DNA of 14,094 bases from CAZNRY01 sp964575675 (GCA_964575675.1 CAZNRY010000106.1:1-14094), one strand, 5' to 3'. Shown: positions 7,185 through 14,094, counted from the stretch's first letter. Notes: generated from the sequence alone by a model not told the origin. A program made the numbers and translations.

Positions 7185-7352
7185 GCGTACGAGAGCCATT
7201 TCGGTGCGACACCCAGGGGATGGTGACTCCTCAGAAGGCTACAATACCCGTGCTCAAGCGATCGGAATTGAGCAGGGGCGCATCCGGGGTGATGTGCCCC
7301 AACGCGGTCCTCGTCCAGCTTGACTGCCGGTGCTCGCCTGGAGGTGTGTTAC
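7185..7352 (+). promoter_or_regulatory. Promoter-like box and structured 5' leader of the second Cys-rich paralog
   Basis: TACAAT at 7240-7245, again preceded by GGC, is followed by the perfect inverted repeat TGCTCAA/TTGAGCA (7251-7257 with 7268-7274, 10-nt loop). Immediately after comes a 10-bp hairpin, GGGGCGCATC with GATGTGCCCC (7275-7284 with 7291-7300, one G-U pair, 6-nt loop). The core CATCCGGGGTGATG starts 41 nt after the start of TACAAT, as in the paralog upstream. The Shine-Dalgarno GGAGGTG (7340-7346) lies 6 nt before the ATG. With TACAAT as the -10, the leader would be about 100 nt. Confidence 0.5.
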
Positions 7353-8522
7353 ATGAGACGCATACTGGCCACAATGAGCGTCTTGGTCTTGGTCTGCGCC
7401 CCTGCTATCGCCGGGCCCAACTCCAACGGCGCGATCATCGTTCACACGAACGACAGCTACACCTACCTGTCGGCGACGGTCTGCGAGACGTCCCTCGGCC
7501 AGCCGGCGAGTTGTGGCGACGCGAATACGCGAATCGACGGGCGCGGTCCGGCGGTCGTGTGGTTCCTTGCCGCCTTCTACCCGGCGGCCAGTCCAGTGGT
7601 CGCGTCGGTCTACTTCGGCGTCGATTTCGACGAGGCCGAACTGAACCCGGGTGCACAGTTCGGGGTCTGCGGACCGCCGGGTAGCCTCGAGGTCCCGGAT
7701 GCGGGATGGCCGGCGCGAGACGCCGGCAACACGGTCGGCTTCGGAAGCCCGATCGTCGCCAATGTCTTGTTCCGTTTCTACTACTTCCAGATAGAGAATC
7801 TCACCGGCGGCCCTCCGCTCACGCCGCAGTTCTGCAGTCGCTTCAATCCGACGGGAGGATACGCGGCGTTCTATGACGACTCCTTCCCGCCCAAACAGGA
7901 CTTCGTTTCCTTGTTCGGATGCGTGAAGTGGTACGACACCGGACACAACGACTGTCCCGGGAGTTCTCCGCCGCCCAGCGGCGCCTGCTGTTTGACGACG
8001 GGGAGCTGCGTTCTCGTGACGAGAGAAGCCTGCGAGGCGACGCAGGACTTCCTCCAGTATCGGGGGGACGATACCCTCTGCTTGCCGGACAACCCGTGCC
8101 CCCAACCGGGGGCGTGCTGCAACATGACGACAGGTTCCTGCACCTTTGGGTTGTGGACCACCTGTAGTCTGCCGGACATCTTCATCGGCGGTGCCTGCGA
8201 GCCGCAAAACCCCTGCCCGCACAAGGGCGCGTGCTGCGAGCCATTGACCGGAAACTGCACGTTCGTCATGCGGTGGCAGTGCTCGCAACCGTCCTCCCTG
8301 TGGCACTCCGATGAAACTTGCGAACCGAACAACTGCCAACCCGGTCTCGCAGCATGCTGCGATTACACTGGGGCTTGCACGTTGACCACGGAGTCGGAGT
8401 GCGTGTTCCCGGGAATCTGGCACCCCGAATGGCCACCCTGCGAACCGAACAACTGCCCGCCTTCCGTCGAGCCGGCGACGGAACCCACGACCTGGGGGAG
8501 AATCAAGGCGACCTTCCGGTAG
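7353..8522 (+). CDS. Secreted Cys-rich repeat protein, single-domain paralog, 389 aa
   Basis: The frame is open from a TTG at 7320, but I chose the ATG at 7353 because GGAGGTG stands 6 nt before it and a clean signal peptide follows (residues 1-20, ending APAIA before GPNSNG). One copy of the same domain as the upstream paralog spans about 21-205 (GAIIVHTNDSY, VVWFLAAFY, DAGWP, LFRFYYFQ, NPTGGYAAFYDD). Four six-Cys repeats start at residues 211, 254, 293 and 334. The WH.EW part is intact only in the last one and partial in the third. The tail ends TTWGRIKATFR, matching the paralog's SSWGKVKALFR. Probably exported and disulfide-bonded; function unknown. The homologous leader suggests co-regulation with the upstream paralog from its own promoter. 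Confidence 0.8.
   Translation: MRRILATMSVLVLVCAPAIAGPNSNGAIIVHTNDSYTYLSATVCETSLGQPASCGDANTRIDGRGPAVVWFLAAFYPAASPVVASVYFGVDFDEAELNPGAQFGVCGPPGSLEVPDAGWPARDAGNTVGFGSPIVANVLFRFYYFQIENLTGGPPLTPQFCSRFNPTGGYAAFYDDSFPPKQDFVSLFGCVKWYDTGHNDCPGSSPPPSGACCLTTGSCVLVTREACEATQDFLQYRGDDTLCLPDNPCPQPGACCNMTTGSCTFGLWTTCSLPDIFIGGACEPQNPCPHKGACCEPLTGNCTFVMRWQCSQPSSLWHSDETCEPNNCQPGLAACCDYTGACTLTTESECVFPGIWHPEWPPCEPNNCPPSVEPATEPTTWGRIKATFR
7983..8471 (+). repeat. Four tandem ~40-residue six-Cys repeats
   Basis: Repeats begin at 7983, 8112, 8229 and 8352, all starting ACC and ending in PxN[PN]C. They are more diverged than the five copies in the upstream paralog. The first has an insertion before its fifth Cys, and the first two lack WH.EW. 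Confidence 0.85.
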
Positions 8523-8660
8523 TGGGGTCGAGCCGATCGGTCGTTTCCCCCCTTAGGTCTGGCCCCCCGCCCGCCGATCTTGTTATCATCACGGTCATTC
8601 CGCCAAGGCCGCGCAGGTGACGTATTTGCCGATTGACCTCGTGTTCGAGAGGAGCAGTCC
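8523..8660. promoter_or_regulatory. Spacer before trpB2 with weak hairpin and TATCAT box
   Basis: Directly after the stop codon, GGGG (8524-8527) can pair with CCCC near 8546-8551 around a CCGATCGG palindrome; this is a possible weak terminator without a long U-tract. TATCAT (8584-8589) is a possible -10 for the next gene. The Shine-Dalgarno AGGAG (8650-8654) lies 6 nt before the ATG at 8661. Confidence 0.3.
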
Positions 8661-10025
8661 ATGCCAGAGAATCGTATCGACCTGAGCCAGCGCGAGATCC
8701 CCAAGCAGTGGTACAACATCATGTCGGATCTCCCCCAGAAACCGCCTCCACCCCTCCATCCGGGAACGGGCCAGCCGATCGGTCCCGACGCCCTGGCGCC
8801 GCTCTTCCCGATGGCGCTCATCATGCAGGAGGTTTCTGCCGATCGCTGGATCCCGATCCCTGAGGAGATCCTCGACGTCTACCGCCTCTGGCGCCCGACT
8901 CCTCTCTTCCGCGCGGTCAACCTGGAGCGCGCCCTCGGCACCCCGGCACACATCTACTACAAGCACGAAGGGGTGAGCCCCGCAGGCAGCCACAAGCCGA
9001 ACACGGCCGTCGCCCAGGCCTTCTACAACAAGAAGGAAGGGGTGAAGCGGCTTGCGACCGAAACCGGCGCCGGACAGTGGGGTTCCGCGCTCTCCTTCGC
9101 CTGCAACCACTTCGGTCTCGAGTGCAAGGTCTACATGGTGAACGTCTCCTATCACCAGAAGCCCTACCGCCGCTCGATGATGGAAACCTGGGGCGGGAAG
9201 GTCGTCGCGAGTCCCTCGCAGGACACGGCGACGGGACGCAAGTTCCTCGAGAAGAACCCGAATAACCCCGGCAGCCTCGGGATCGCGATCAGCGAGGCGG
9301 TCGAGGATGCCGCGACGCGTGAGGACACGAAGTACTCGCTCGGCAGCGTCCTGAACCACGTCCTCCTTCATCAATCGGTGATCGGTCTCGAGGCGAAGGC
9401 CGCGCTCGACAAGGAAGGGATCCACCCGGACGTCGTGATCGGATGCGCGGGCGGCGGAAGCAATTTCGCCGGGATCGCATTCCCGTTTCTCGCGGAGAAG
9501 ATCGGGGGACGGAAGATGCGCCTGATCGCCGCCGAGCCGGCGGCCTGCCCGAGTCTGACGCGCGGTCAGTTCCGCTACGATTTCGGCGACACGGCGCAGA
9601 CGACGCCGCTTTTGCCGATGTACACGCTTGGCCACGACTTCATGCCTGCCTCGTTTCAGGCCGGAGGACTTCGATTCCACGCGATGGCGCCGCTCGTGTG
9701 CCAGACCGTTGCGAGCAAGCTCGTCGAGGCCGTCGCCTTCCGCCAGAAGGAATGCTTCGAGGCGGGCGTGCTCTTCGCGCGCACCGAGGGGACGATCCCC
9801 GCGCCCGAGTCGACGCACGCGATTCGCGCGGCGATCGTCGAGGCGGAGCGCTGCAAGCGCGAGGGGAAGGTCGAGACGATCCTGTTCAACCTCTCCGGCC
9901 ACGGCCACTTCGACATGGCCTCCTACGATGCGTTCTTCGCGGGCAAGCTCGAGGACCTCGAGCTGTCGCAGGAATCGATCGATCAGGCGATGGCGGGGAT
10001 CGAGGGGCTGCCGAAGATCGGCTGA
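8661..10025 (+). CDS. trpB2: TrpB2-type tryptophan synthase beta chain, 454 aa
   Basis: PLP enzyme of fold type II that condenses indole with L-serine (or O-phosphoserine in some TrpB2) to tryptophan, in the cytoplasm. GSHKPNTA holds the Schiff-base Lys112, ETGAGQWG (134-141) holds the catalytic Glu, and GCAGGGSN (261-268) binds the PLP phosphate. Length (454, against about 400 for TrpB1), the N-terminal extension with RPTPLFRA, and QWG where TrpB1 has QHG all mark the TrpB2 subgroup. The start is supported by AGGAG 6 nt upstream. No trpA or other trp gene is adjacent. TrpB2 proteins commonly lack the surface needed to pair with TrpA, so an indole-salvage role is plausible. The family call is firm; the physiological role is inferred. 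Confidence 0.93.
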   Translation: MPENRIDLSQREIPKQWYNIMSDLPQKPPPPLHPGTGQPIGPDALAPLFPMALIMQEVSADRWIPIPEEILDVYRLWRPTPLFRAVNLERALGTPAHIYYKHEGVSPAGSHKPNTAVAQAFYNKKEGVKRLATETGAGQWGSALSFACNHFGLECKVYMVNVSYHQKPYRRSMMETWGGKVVASPSQDTATGRKFLEKNPNNPGSLGIAISEAVEDAATREDTKYSLGSVLNHVLLHQSVIGLEAKAALDKEGIHPDVVIGCAGGGSNFAGIAFPFLAEKIGGRKMRLIAAEPAACPSLTRGQFRYDFGDTAQTTPLLPMYTLGHDFMPASFQAGGLRFHAMAPLVCQTVASKLVEAVAFRQKECFEAGVLFARTEGTIPAPESTHAIRAAIVEAERCKREGKVETILFNLSGHGHFDMASYDAFFAGKLEDLELSQESIDQAMAGIEGLPKIG

Positions 10026-10139
10026 AGGGGGGGCTGCCCCATCATCCCGTCGTTGCCTGACCGCGCCCCATCCTGCTAGCGTCGCACCGGAACCGACCGG
10101 AGGTGCGACCTGGCAGAATCACCCAGAACCGGAAGCGGG
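10026..10139 (+). promoter_or_regulatory. Spacer with strong Shine-Dalgarno before an in-frame CTG
   Basis: A GGGG/CCCC mini-hairpin (10026-10039) follows the trpB2 stop. The best ribosome binding site, GGAGG (10099-10103), lies 6 nt before a CTG at 10110 that is in frame with the transporter ATG at 10140. The ATG itself has only a weaker GGAAG 4 nt upstream. Confidence 0.35.
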
Positions 10140-11225
10140 ATGACCGGAGATCTCTCCGCCGACAAGCTGGAGGAATCGCGCGCGGCTGAGATCACGGGCG
10201 CGGCGGGCGTTTCCGGCGCCGTCGGCACACCCGGCGCGCTCGATGCCGCAAAACCGCCCCGCCACATCGATCGCCACCACGCAGTCTGGGTCCTGATCCT
10301 GATCGGCCTTTTCGTCGTCTGGTCGAACTCGTTCCACGCGATCGCTTGGTTGCGCCGAAGCCTCGGGGCCTTCGACCTCCTCCTCGTCCGCTTCGCCCCG
10401 GTCGGCGCCTTCTGCGCGCTGTGGTGCATTCTCTCCGAGCCGCGCCACAACCTGCGCCTTCTGACTCAGAACCCGATCCGGATCATCCTGATGGGCCTCT
10501 TGATGGTCCCCGGCTACAACCTCCTCCTCAACTGGGGACAGGGACGGATCCCCGCAGGGACCGCATCGCTCTTGATCGCGACCAACCCTTTCTTCACCTA
10601 CGTCCTCGCCCTCGCGATCCGGCAGGAACGCCACCACGTGCGCAAGACGATCAGCCTTCTGCTCTCGTTCACGGGGGTCTACCTGCTGCTCCGAAGCCAG
10701 GGAGGAGAGATGGGACCCAGCTACAGGCTCCATGCCCTCTCGGTCCTGGGTGCGCCCGCCTGCTGGGCATGCGCGACCGTCCTCGGCAAGCCGCTCGTCA
10801 CGCGCGAGTCGCCGCTGCGCGTGACCTATCTGTCGCTCGCCGTGGGCAGCATCGTCTTCCTTGCGATCGCGCCGTTCGATCACGGGTTTCGCACGGCAAT
10901 GGGGAACTTTGGCGCTGGAGACTGGGTCGCCGTCGTTCACCTCGCACTGATGTGCACGGTCGTCGGCTTCGTCGTCTGGTACGCGGCTTTGCGGAGGCTC
11001 CCAGCGAGCAGCACCGCGGCCTTTGTCCTCCTGAATCCCCCGCTCACGATCGCCTTCGGTCCGGTCTGGGGCACCGACAAACCATCGAGCTCGATCATCG
11101 TGTTCGGCGCGTGGATTCTCGCGGGTGTCGTGCTCAGCATGTGGAGGATCCCCGACACGATGCACCGCGCCGGCACGAAAGCTGGAGAACTCTTCGATTC
11201 CGCCCGATCCCTGATGAGAAGATGA
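10140..11225 (+). CDS. EamA/DMT-family transporter, 361 aa
   Basis: Inner-membrane protein with about ten predicted helices arranged as two EamA repeats (about residues 47-185 and 195-335), after an unusually long hydrophilic N-terminus of about 45 residues rich in Ala, Gly and Glu. GRIPAGTASLLIATNPFFTYVLA and the matching second-half segment RLPASSTAAFVLLNPPLTIAFG are typical of EamA repeats. Drug/metabolite transporters of this type move small metabolites; the substrate cannot be inferred. The start is given as ATG 10140, but CTG at 10110, with a better ribosome binding site, would add ten residues. The flippase gene follows after 13 nt, so the two are probably co-transcribed. Confidence 0.85.
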   Translation: MTGDLSADKLEESRAAEITGAAGVSGAVGTPGALDAAKPPRHIDRHHAVWVLILIGLFVVWSNSFHAIAWLRRSLGAFDLLLVRFAPVGAFCALWCILSEPRHNLRLLTQNPIRIILMGLLMVPGYNLLLNWGQGRIPAGTASLLIATNPFFTYVLALAIRQERHHVRKTISLLLSFTGVYLLLRSQGGEMGPSYRLHALSVLGAPACWACATVLGKPLVTRESPLRVTYLSLAVGSIVFLAIAPFDHGFRTAMGNFGAGDWVAVVHLALMCTVVGFVVWYAALRRLPASSTAAFVLLNPPLTIAFGPVWGTDKPSSSIIVFGAWILAGVVLSMWRIPDTMHRAGTKAGELFDSARSLMRR

Positions 11226-11238
11226 GAAGAACCGAATC

Positions 11239-12786
11239 ATGACCCGATCGGCCGTCCGCGAGGTCTCCCGCGGGAGTTTCTACCTGGGCCTCGAGCAGCT
11301 CACGATGATCGTGGGCGGGGTATTCTACTCGATCGTCGTGCTCCGCATGCTGGGCCCCGCCACCTACGGAATCCTGAACCTCGGGCAGGCCGCGATCGGA
11401 CTCGCCGGCGTGCTCACGACCAACATCGAGACCTACCTCGAGCGATTCGTCGGCGAGCTCGACGCGCGCGGAGCGCACCACGCAATCCGTCCACTCGTCC
11501 GGAAGATCCTACTCACGAAGGCATCTCTCGCCGTGTTCGCGGGCCTCCTGGTGTGGATCCTCTCCGATTGGATCGCCACGGCATACGGCTACCGCGACTT
11601 GCGGCGGCTTCTTCCCGCGCTCGCCCCTCTCGTTCTCCTCGAGGGGACCGGATACGCGCTGCGCGTGACCCTATTCGGCCTGCAGCGCTTCCGCTCGATC
11701 TGGATCGTCGCCCTCGCGAACAACCTCCTGAAGCTCGCAATCGTCATCATGCTCTGGAGGCTGCACGAAGGCGTCGTCGCCCTCGTCGCGGGGCTCGTGT
11801 TCGTGCAGTTCATGACGGTCATCGCCCTCGGCATCCTCGTTCTCCGCTTCCTGCCGGATGGATCCGGATCAACCGAAGACGTTCCGACCCACCGGAAGAT
11901 CTGGCAGTACGTCTTCCCACTTCTCGGCGCCCGCGCTTTCTTCCTCTCCTGGCAGCACCTGAACCGGTTGATTCTCGGAGCGCTCTTGCCGGCACGCGAG
12001 CTCGGCCTCGCCTCCTTCGCGCTCCTCACGATCGACCGGATGATCGCACTCGCGGCGGCCGTGCCGAACTCGCTTCTGCCCGCACTATCGCGTCTGCGGG
12101 GTGAGCGGCGAGACGAGACGATCGAGCAGGTGATCACGGAGGGGTACCGACTCGTCGCGGCGATCTCGGTGATCGTGATGGCAGGCACCTTCTGCCTGGC
12201 GCGCGAGGCGGTCTGGATCACGGGAGGGCGGGAGTTCATGGGGGCGATCCTTCCGCTTCAGATTCTTGCGCTGACGCCTCTCTTTCGCACGATGCAGCAG
12301 CCGCTCAGCATGGGCTTCTACACCTACGAGAAGACGCGAACCGTCTTCTGGCTGGCGGGACTCAAGTTCGCGGTCGAACCACTCTGCTACCCGCTCTTGA
12401 TCCCGCGTTTCGGCATTGCGGGCGTCGCGGCGGCGAGCCTTCTGTCGTCGATCGCGGTCTTCGGGCCATCGTTTCGGATCGCCGACCGGCTCTTCACGGC
12501 GACGTCGGGCGCCCGCCGCAGGGCTACCCTGATCGCGTGGGCGATAGGCGCGTTCGTCGTGGCCGCGGGCGTGGCCATACACGGCTCCCGCGAGCCGTGG
12601 CCCGGGCTGCCCGCGCGCGTCGTCATCTTCGTAGCCGCCGTCGCCGGCCTGTTCGCCGTGGGACGATTGGTCCACGGGGACGACCTCCGCCACCTCGCCG
12701 AGGCTAGCCGCAGGGATGGCGCCGTGCGGATCCTTCTCCCCTTCGCGCGATGGCTGGATCGGATGCAGGGCAAGAAGGCTGCGTAG
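11239..12786 (+). CDS. Wzx-like polysaccharide flippase (MATE/MVF superfamily), 515 aa
   Basis: Polytopic inner-membrane protein with about 12-14 hydrophobic helices and a short basic loop at the C-terminus. The N-terminus (SRGSFYLGLEQLTMIVGG, then LGPATYGILNLGQAAIGL) is typical of oligosaccharide flippases, where a Gly-x-x-x-Tyr-Gly segment follows the first helix pair. The middle segment FFLSWQHLNRLILGALLPARELG and GIAGVAAASLLSS near residue 395 also fit. Such proteins flip lipid-linked sugars to the periplasm. Unusually, no sugar-synthesis or glycosyltransferase gene sits beside it; the only partner is the EamA transporter. Weak GAGAAGA precedes the ATG. The lipid-linked substrate is unknown. 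Confidence 0.82.
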   Translation: MTRSAVREVSRGSFYLGLEQLTMIVGGVFYSIVVLRMLGPATYGILNLGQAAIGLAGVLTTNIETYLERFVGELDARGAHHAIRPLVRKILLTKASLAVFAGLLVWILSDWIATAYGYRDLRRLLPALAPLVLLEGTGYALRVTLFGLQRFRSIWIVALANNLLKLAIVIMLWRLHEGVVALVAGLVFVQFMTVIALGILVLRFLPDGSGSTEDVPTHRKIWQYVFPLLGARAFFLSWQHLNRLILGALLPARELGLASFALLTIDRMIALAAAVPNSLLPALSRLRGERRDETIEQVITEGYRLVAAISVIVMAGTFCLAREAVWITGGREFMGAILPLQILALTPLFRTMQQPLSMGFYTYEKTRTVFWLAGLKFAVEPLCYPLLIPRFGIAGVAAASLLSSIAVFGPSFRIADRLFTATSGARRRATLIAWAIGAFVVAAGVAIHGSREPWPGLPARVVIFVAAVAGLFAVGRLVHGDDLRHLAEASRRDGAVRILLPFARWLDRMQGKKAA

Positions 12787-13052
12787 GTCCCGGGCGCGGC
12801 CCGTGAGGGGATTCCCGCGCATCGGCCGAATCGGCTGTCCCTTGTCCCTTCCATGGTTCCGAGCAGACCGACCCCCATGCAGGTGACTTGATCCCTCTCG
12901 GCGCCGGGCAGTCCTTCTGCTACCCAAGATGGGTGCTGAAACCGCGGTACTACCGGCTCTCCGGAGAACCCGGAGCGATTCACAGACGGTGACGTGTTCA
13001 TCGTGATGTATTGTAATAAGTTACAGACGAGTTGACTTTGAGATTTTCTGGC
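12787..13052. other. Intergenic region with small dyads
   Basis: No gene is seen here. CGGGC-GCG-GCCCG (12791-12803) could be a weak hairpin just after the flippase stop, without a U-tract. TCTCCGGAGA (12958-12967) is a 10-bp palindrome. From about 12990 the sequence becomes clearly AT-richer; TGTAA-TAAG-TTACA (12012+1000, i.e. 13012-13025) is a perfect 5-4-5 dyad that could be a regulator site. Confidence 0.35.
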
Positions 13053-13116
13053 TTGATCTTTCATGCACTTATCGGTAGATTCCTACCTAGGTGTGAATCT
13101 CAGATAGGAACACGTG
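13053..13116 (+). promoter_or_regulatory. perR promoter with dyad operator over the -10
   Basis: TTGATC (13053-13058) and TAGATT (13076-13081), 17 nt apart, form a plausible -35/-10 pair, each matching consensus at four of six bases. A 24-bp interrupted palindrome centred at 13088.5 (AGATTC 13077-13082, ACCTAGGT 13085-13092, GAATCT 13095-13100) covers the -10 and the predicted RNA start, a good place for a repressor. The Shine-Dalgarno AGGAA (13106-13110) is 6 nt before the ATG at 13117. It does not match the B. subtilis PerR box closely. Confidence 0.45.
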
Positions 13117-13626
13117 ATGAAAAGCGAAAAGACCAAGGCCCAGCGTCGGCTCGATCAGTTCAAGGTGGCCGCTAGGCAGGCGGGCATCAAGCTGACGCAC
13201 CAGCGCCTCGAGATCTTCCGCGAGGTCGCGGCGAGCCTGGAGCATCCGGATGCCGACACGGTCTTCCGCGCCGTTCAGGCGCGCATGCCGACGGTATCGC
13301 TGGACACCGTATACCGGACGCTTTGGATGCTGAACGACCTCGGGCTCATCACCACGCTCGGCCCGCGCCGCGAGAGCGTGCGCTTCGACGCCAACCTCGA
13401 GCACCACCATCACTACATCTGCGTGCGATGCGGGCTGGTGAGGGACTTCGAGAGCACCGAGTTCAACGTGCTTCGCATCCCCAAGGCCGTGAAGAAATTC
13501 GGCAACATTGTTGCCACGCACGTGGAGGTCAGAGGTATTTGCGACAGCTGTGCAAAGGGAAAAGCCGGGGAATCGGGGCCCAAAAACGCCAAACAGCCGC
13601 AAGGCCCGGAGAGGAGAAAGACGTGA
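13117..13626 (+). CDS. perR: PerR-type Fur-family peroxide regulator, 169 aa
   Basis: Metal-dependent DNA-binding repressor. Winged-helix domain at about 15-82 (LTHQRLEIFREV, then PTVSLDTVYRTL as recognition helix); dimerisation domain after it. Zinc site from two CxxC pairs (102-105, 142-145). Aligning with B. subtilis PerR at a constant offset of six gives His43, Asp91, His97, His99 and Asp110 for His37, Asp85, His91, His93 and Asp104. Asp at the last place favours PerR over Fur, so peroxide sensing by His oxidation is likely. The ATG at 13117 was preferred over GTG at 13114 for its spacing to AGGAA. The C-terminal 25 residues are a polar basic extension. The stop overlaps the catalase start (GTGA), and this pairing itself supports PerR. 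Probably autoregulated. Confidence 0.85.
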   Translation: MKSEKTKAQRRLDQFKVAARQAGIKLTHQRLEIFREVAASLEHPDADTVFRAVQARMPTVSLDTVYRTLWMLNDLGLITTLGPRRESVRFDANLEHHHHYICVRCGLVRDFESTEFNVLRIPKAVKKFGNIVATHVEVRGICDSCAKGKAGESGPKNAKQPQGPERRKT

Positions 13627-14094
13627 CAGAGAAGAAGAAGCTGACCACCAACGCGGGTGCGCCCGTCGTAGACAACCAGAACATCATGACCGCAGGTCCC
13701 CGCGGGCCGGCGCTACTTCAAGATATCTGGTATCAGGAGAAGCTCGCCCACTTCGATCGGGAGGTGATCCCCGAGCGCCGCATGCACGCCAAGGGCTCGG
13801 GAGCCTATGGAACCTTCACGGTCACCCACGACATCTCCAAGTACACGAAGGCCAAGATCTTCTCCTCTGTCGGTAAGAAGACTGACCTCTTCGTGCGCTT
13901 CTCTACCGTGGCCGGCGAGCGCGGTGCGGCGGACGCCGAGCGTGACATTCGCGGCTTCGCGATGAAGTTCTACACAGAGGAAGGAAACTGGGACCTTGTC
14001 GGCAACAACACGCCGGTCTTCTTCCTGCGCGATCCGCTCAAGTTCCCCGACCTCAACCACGCGGTCAAGCGCGACCCGCGCACCAACCTGCGCA
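13623..14094 (+). CDS. katA: Monofunctional haem catalase, N-terminal part
   Basis: Converts hydrogen peroxide to water and oxygen. The window holds the first 157 codons only; a full catalase is about 480-700 residues. The start is a GTG sharing four bases with the perR stop, with GGAGAGGAG (13608-13616) upstream. Visible motifs are DREVIPERRMHAKGSGAYG with the distal catalytic His55, FVRFSTVAGE, and DLVGNNTPVFF with the catalytic Asn in GNNTP, followed by RDPLKFPDLNH. The usual pattern ERxVHARGxGA is slightly changed (RRMHAKG). There is no signal peptide, so it is cytoplasmic. Translational coupling to the regulator suggests derepression together under peroxide. Subtype (small or large subunit) cannot be decided from this part; the symbol is by family and context. 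Confidence 0.93.
   Translation, partial: MTEKKKLTTNAGAPVVDNQNIMTAGPRGPALLQDIWYQEKLAHFDREVIPERRMHAKGSGAYGTFTVTHDISKYTKAKIFSSVGKKTDLFVRFSTVAGERGAADAERDIRGFAMKFYTEEGNWDLVGNNTPVFFLRDPLKFPDLNHAVKRDPRTNLR

Noticed and set aside
7254..8423. Minus-strand ORF of 389 codons opposite the second Cys-rich paralog
   Set aside because: Opposite the clear signal peptide, Cys repeats and strong ribosome binding site of the plus-strand gene; its product is Arg-rich with no recognisable motif.
5850..8471. Regularly spaced repeats considered as a CRISPR-like or satellite array
   Set aside because: The period (~120 nt) keeps the reading frame and conserves Cys, Trp and Pro codons; nucleotide identity is low, so these are protein repeats.
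8595..9908. Minus-strand ORF of 437 codons opposite trpB2
   Set aside because: The plus strand carries all TrpB2 motifs; this frame gives an Arg/Leu/Asp-rich shadow product.
10119..11240. Minus-strand ORF of 373 codons opposite the EamA transporter
   Set aside because: Highly charged low-complexity product that mirrors the transporter codons; no start signal seen.
13508..13876. Plus-strand ORF spanning the perR-catalase junction
   Set aside because: Overlaps both real genes in a third frame and gives an Arg/His-rich product without motifs.

Overview
This is a GC-rich, densely coded bacterial window with ten protein genes, two of them cut by the window ends. No rRNA, tRNA, CRISPR array, transposase or phage gene was seen. 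The gene set (TGS-domain GTPase, TrpB2-type tryptophan synthase, PerR-catalase pair) and especially two secreted Cys-rich repeat proteins suggest an uncultivated Gram-negative lineage. From memory, proteins of this style occur in metagenomic genomes of the FCB/Candidatus Eisenbacteria kind. That placement is an inference and was not checked by any search.

Layout, left to right: (1) the 3' end of a TGS-domain GTPase (1-600), overlapped by 8 nt by a membrane GT-C type glycosyltransferase (593-2224); (2) a convergent purN on the minus strand (2420-3097); (3) a secreted protein with a predicted alpha/alpha-toroid domain (3249-4970), whose start has no Shine-Dalgarno and may be leaderless; (4) two paralogous secreted proteins (5229-7184 and 7353-8522) built from a ~180-residue unrecognised domain, tandem six-Cys repeats and a shared W-G-[KR]-[IV]-K-A-x-F-R C-terminus; (5) a stand-alone TrpB2 (8661-10025); (6) an EamA-type transporter and a polysaccharide flippase 13 nt apart (10140-12786); (7) a PerR-type regulator (13117-13626) overlapping by 4 nt the start of a haem catalase that runs off the right end.

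The most interesting part is region 4. Both paralogs have a TACAAT promoter-like box followed by homologous leaders that align without gaps over about 60 nt. Each leader holds a 7-bp inverted repeat with a 10-nt loop, of different sequence in the two copies, and then a hairpin with the shared core CATCCGGKGYGATG placed 41 nt from the box in both. The two genes therefore look like members of a co-regulated family of exported, disulfide-rich proteins with a possible C-terminal sorting tag. The PerR-catalase unit is a classic peroxide-response arrangement, with a dyad lying over the predicted -10 of perR as a candidate autoregulatory operator. The remaining genes are housekeeping or envelope genes with no obvious functional link to one another.
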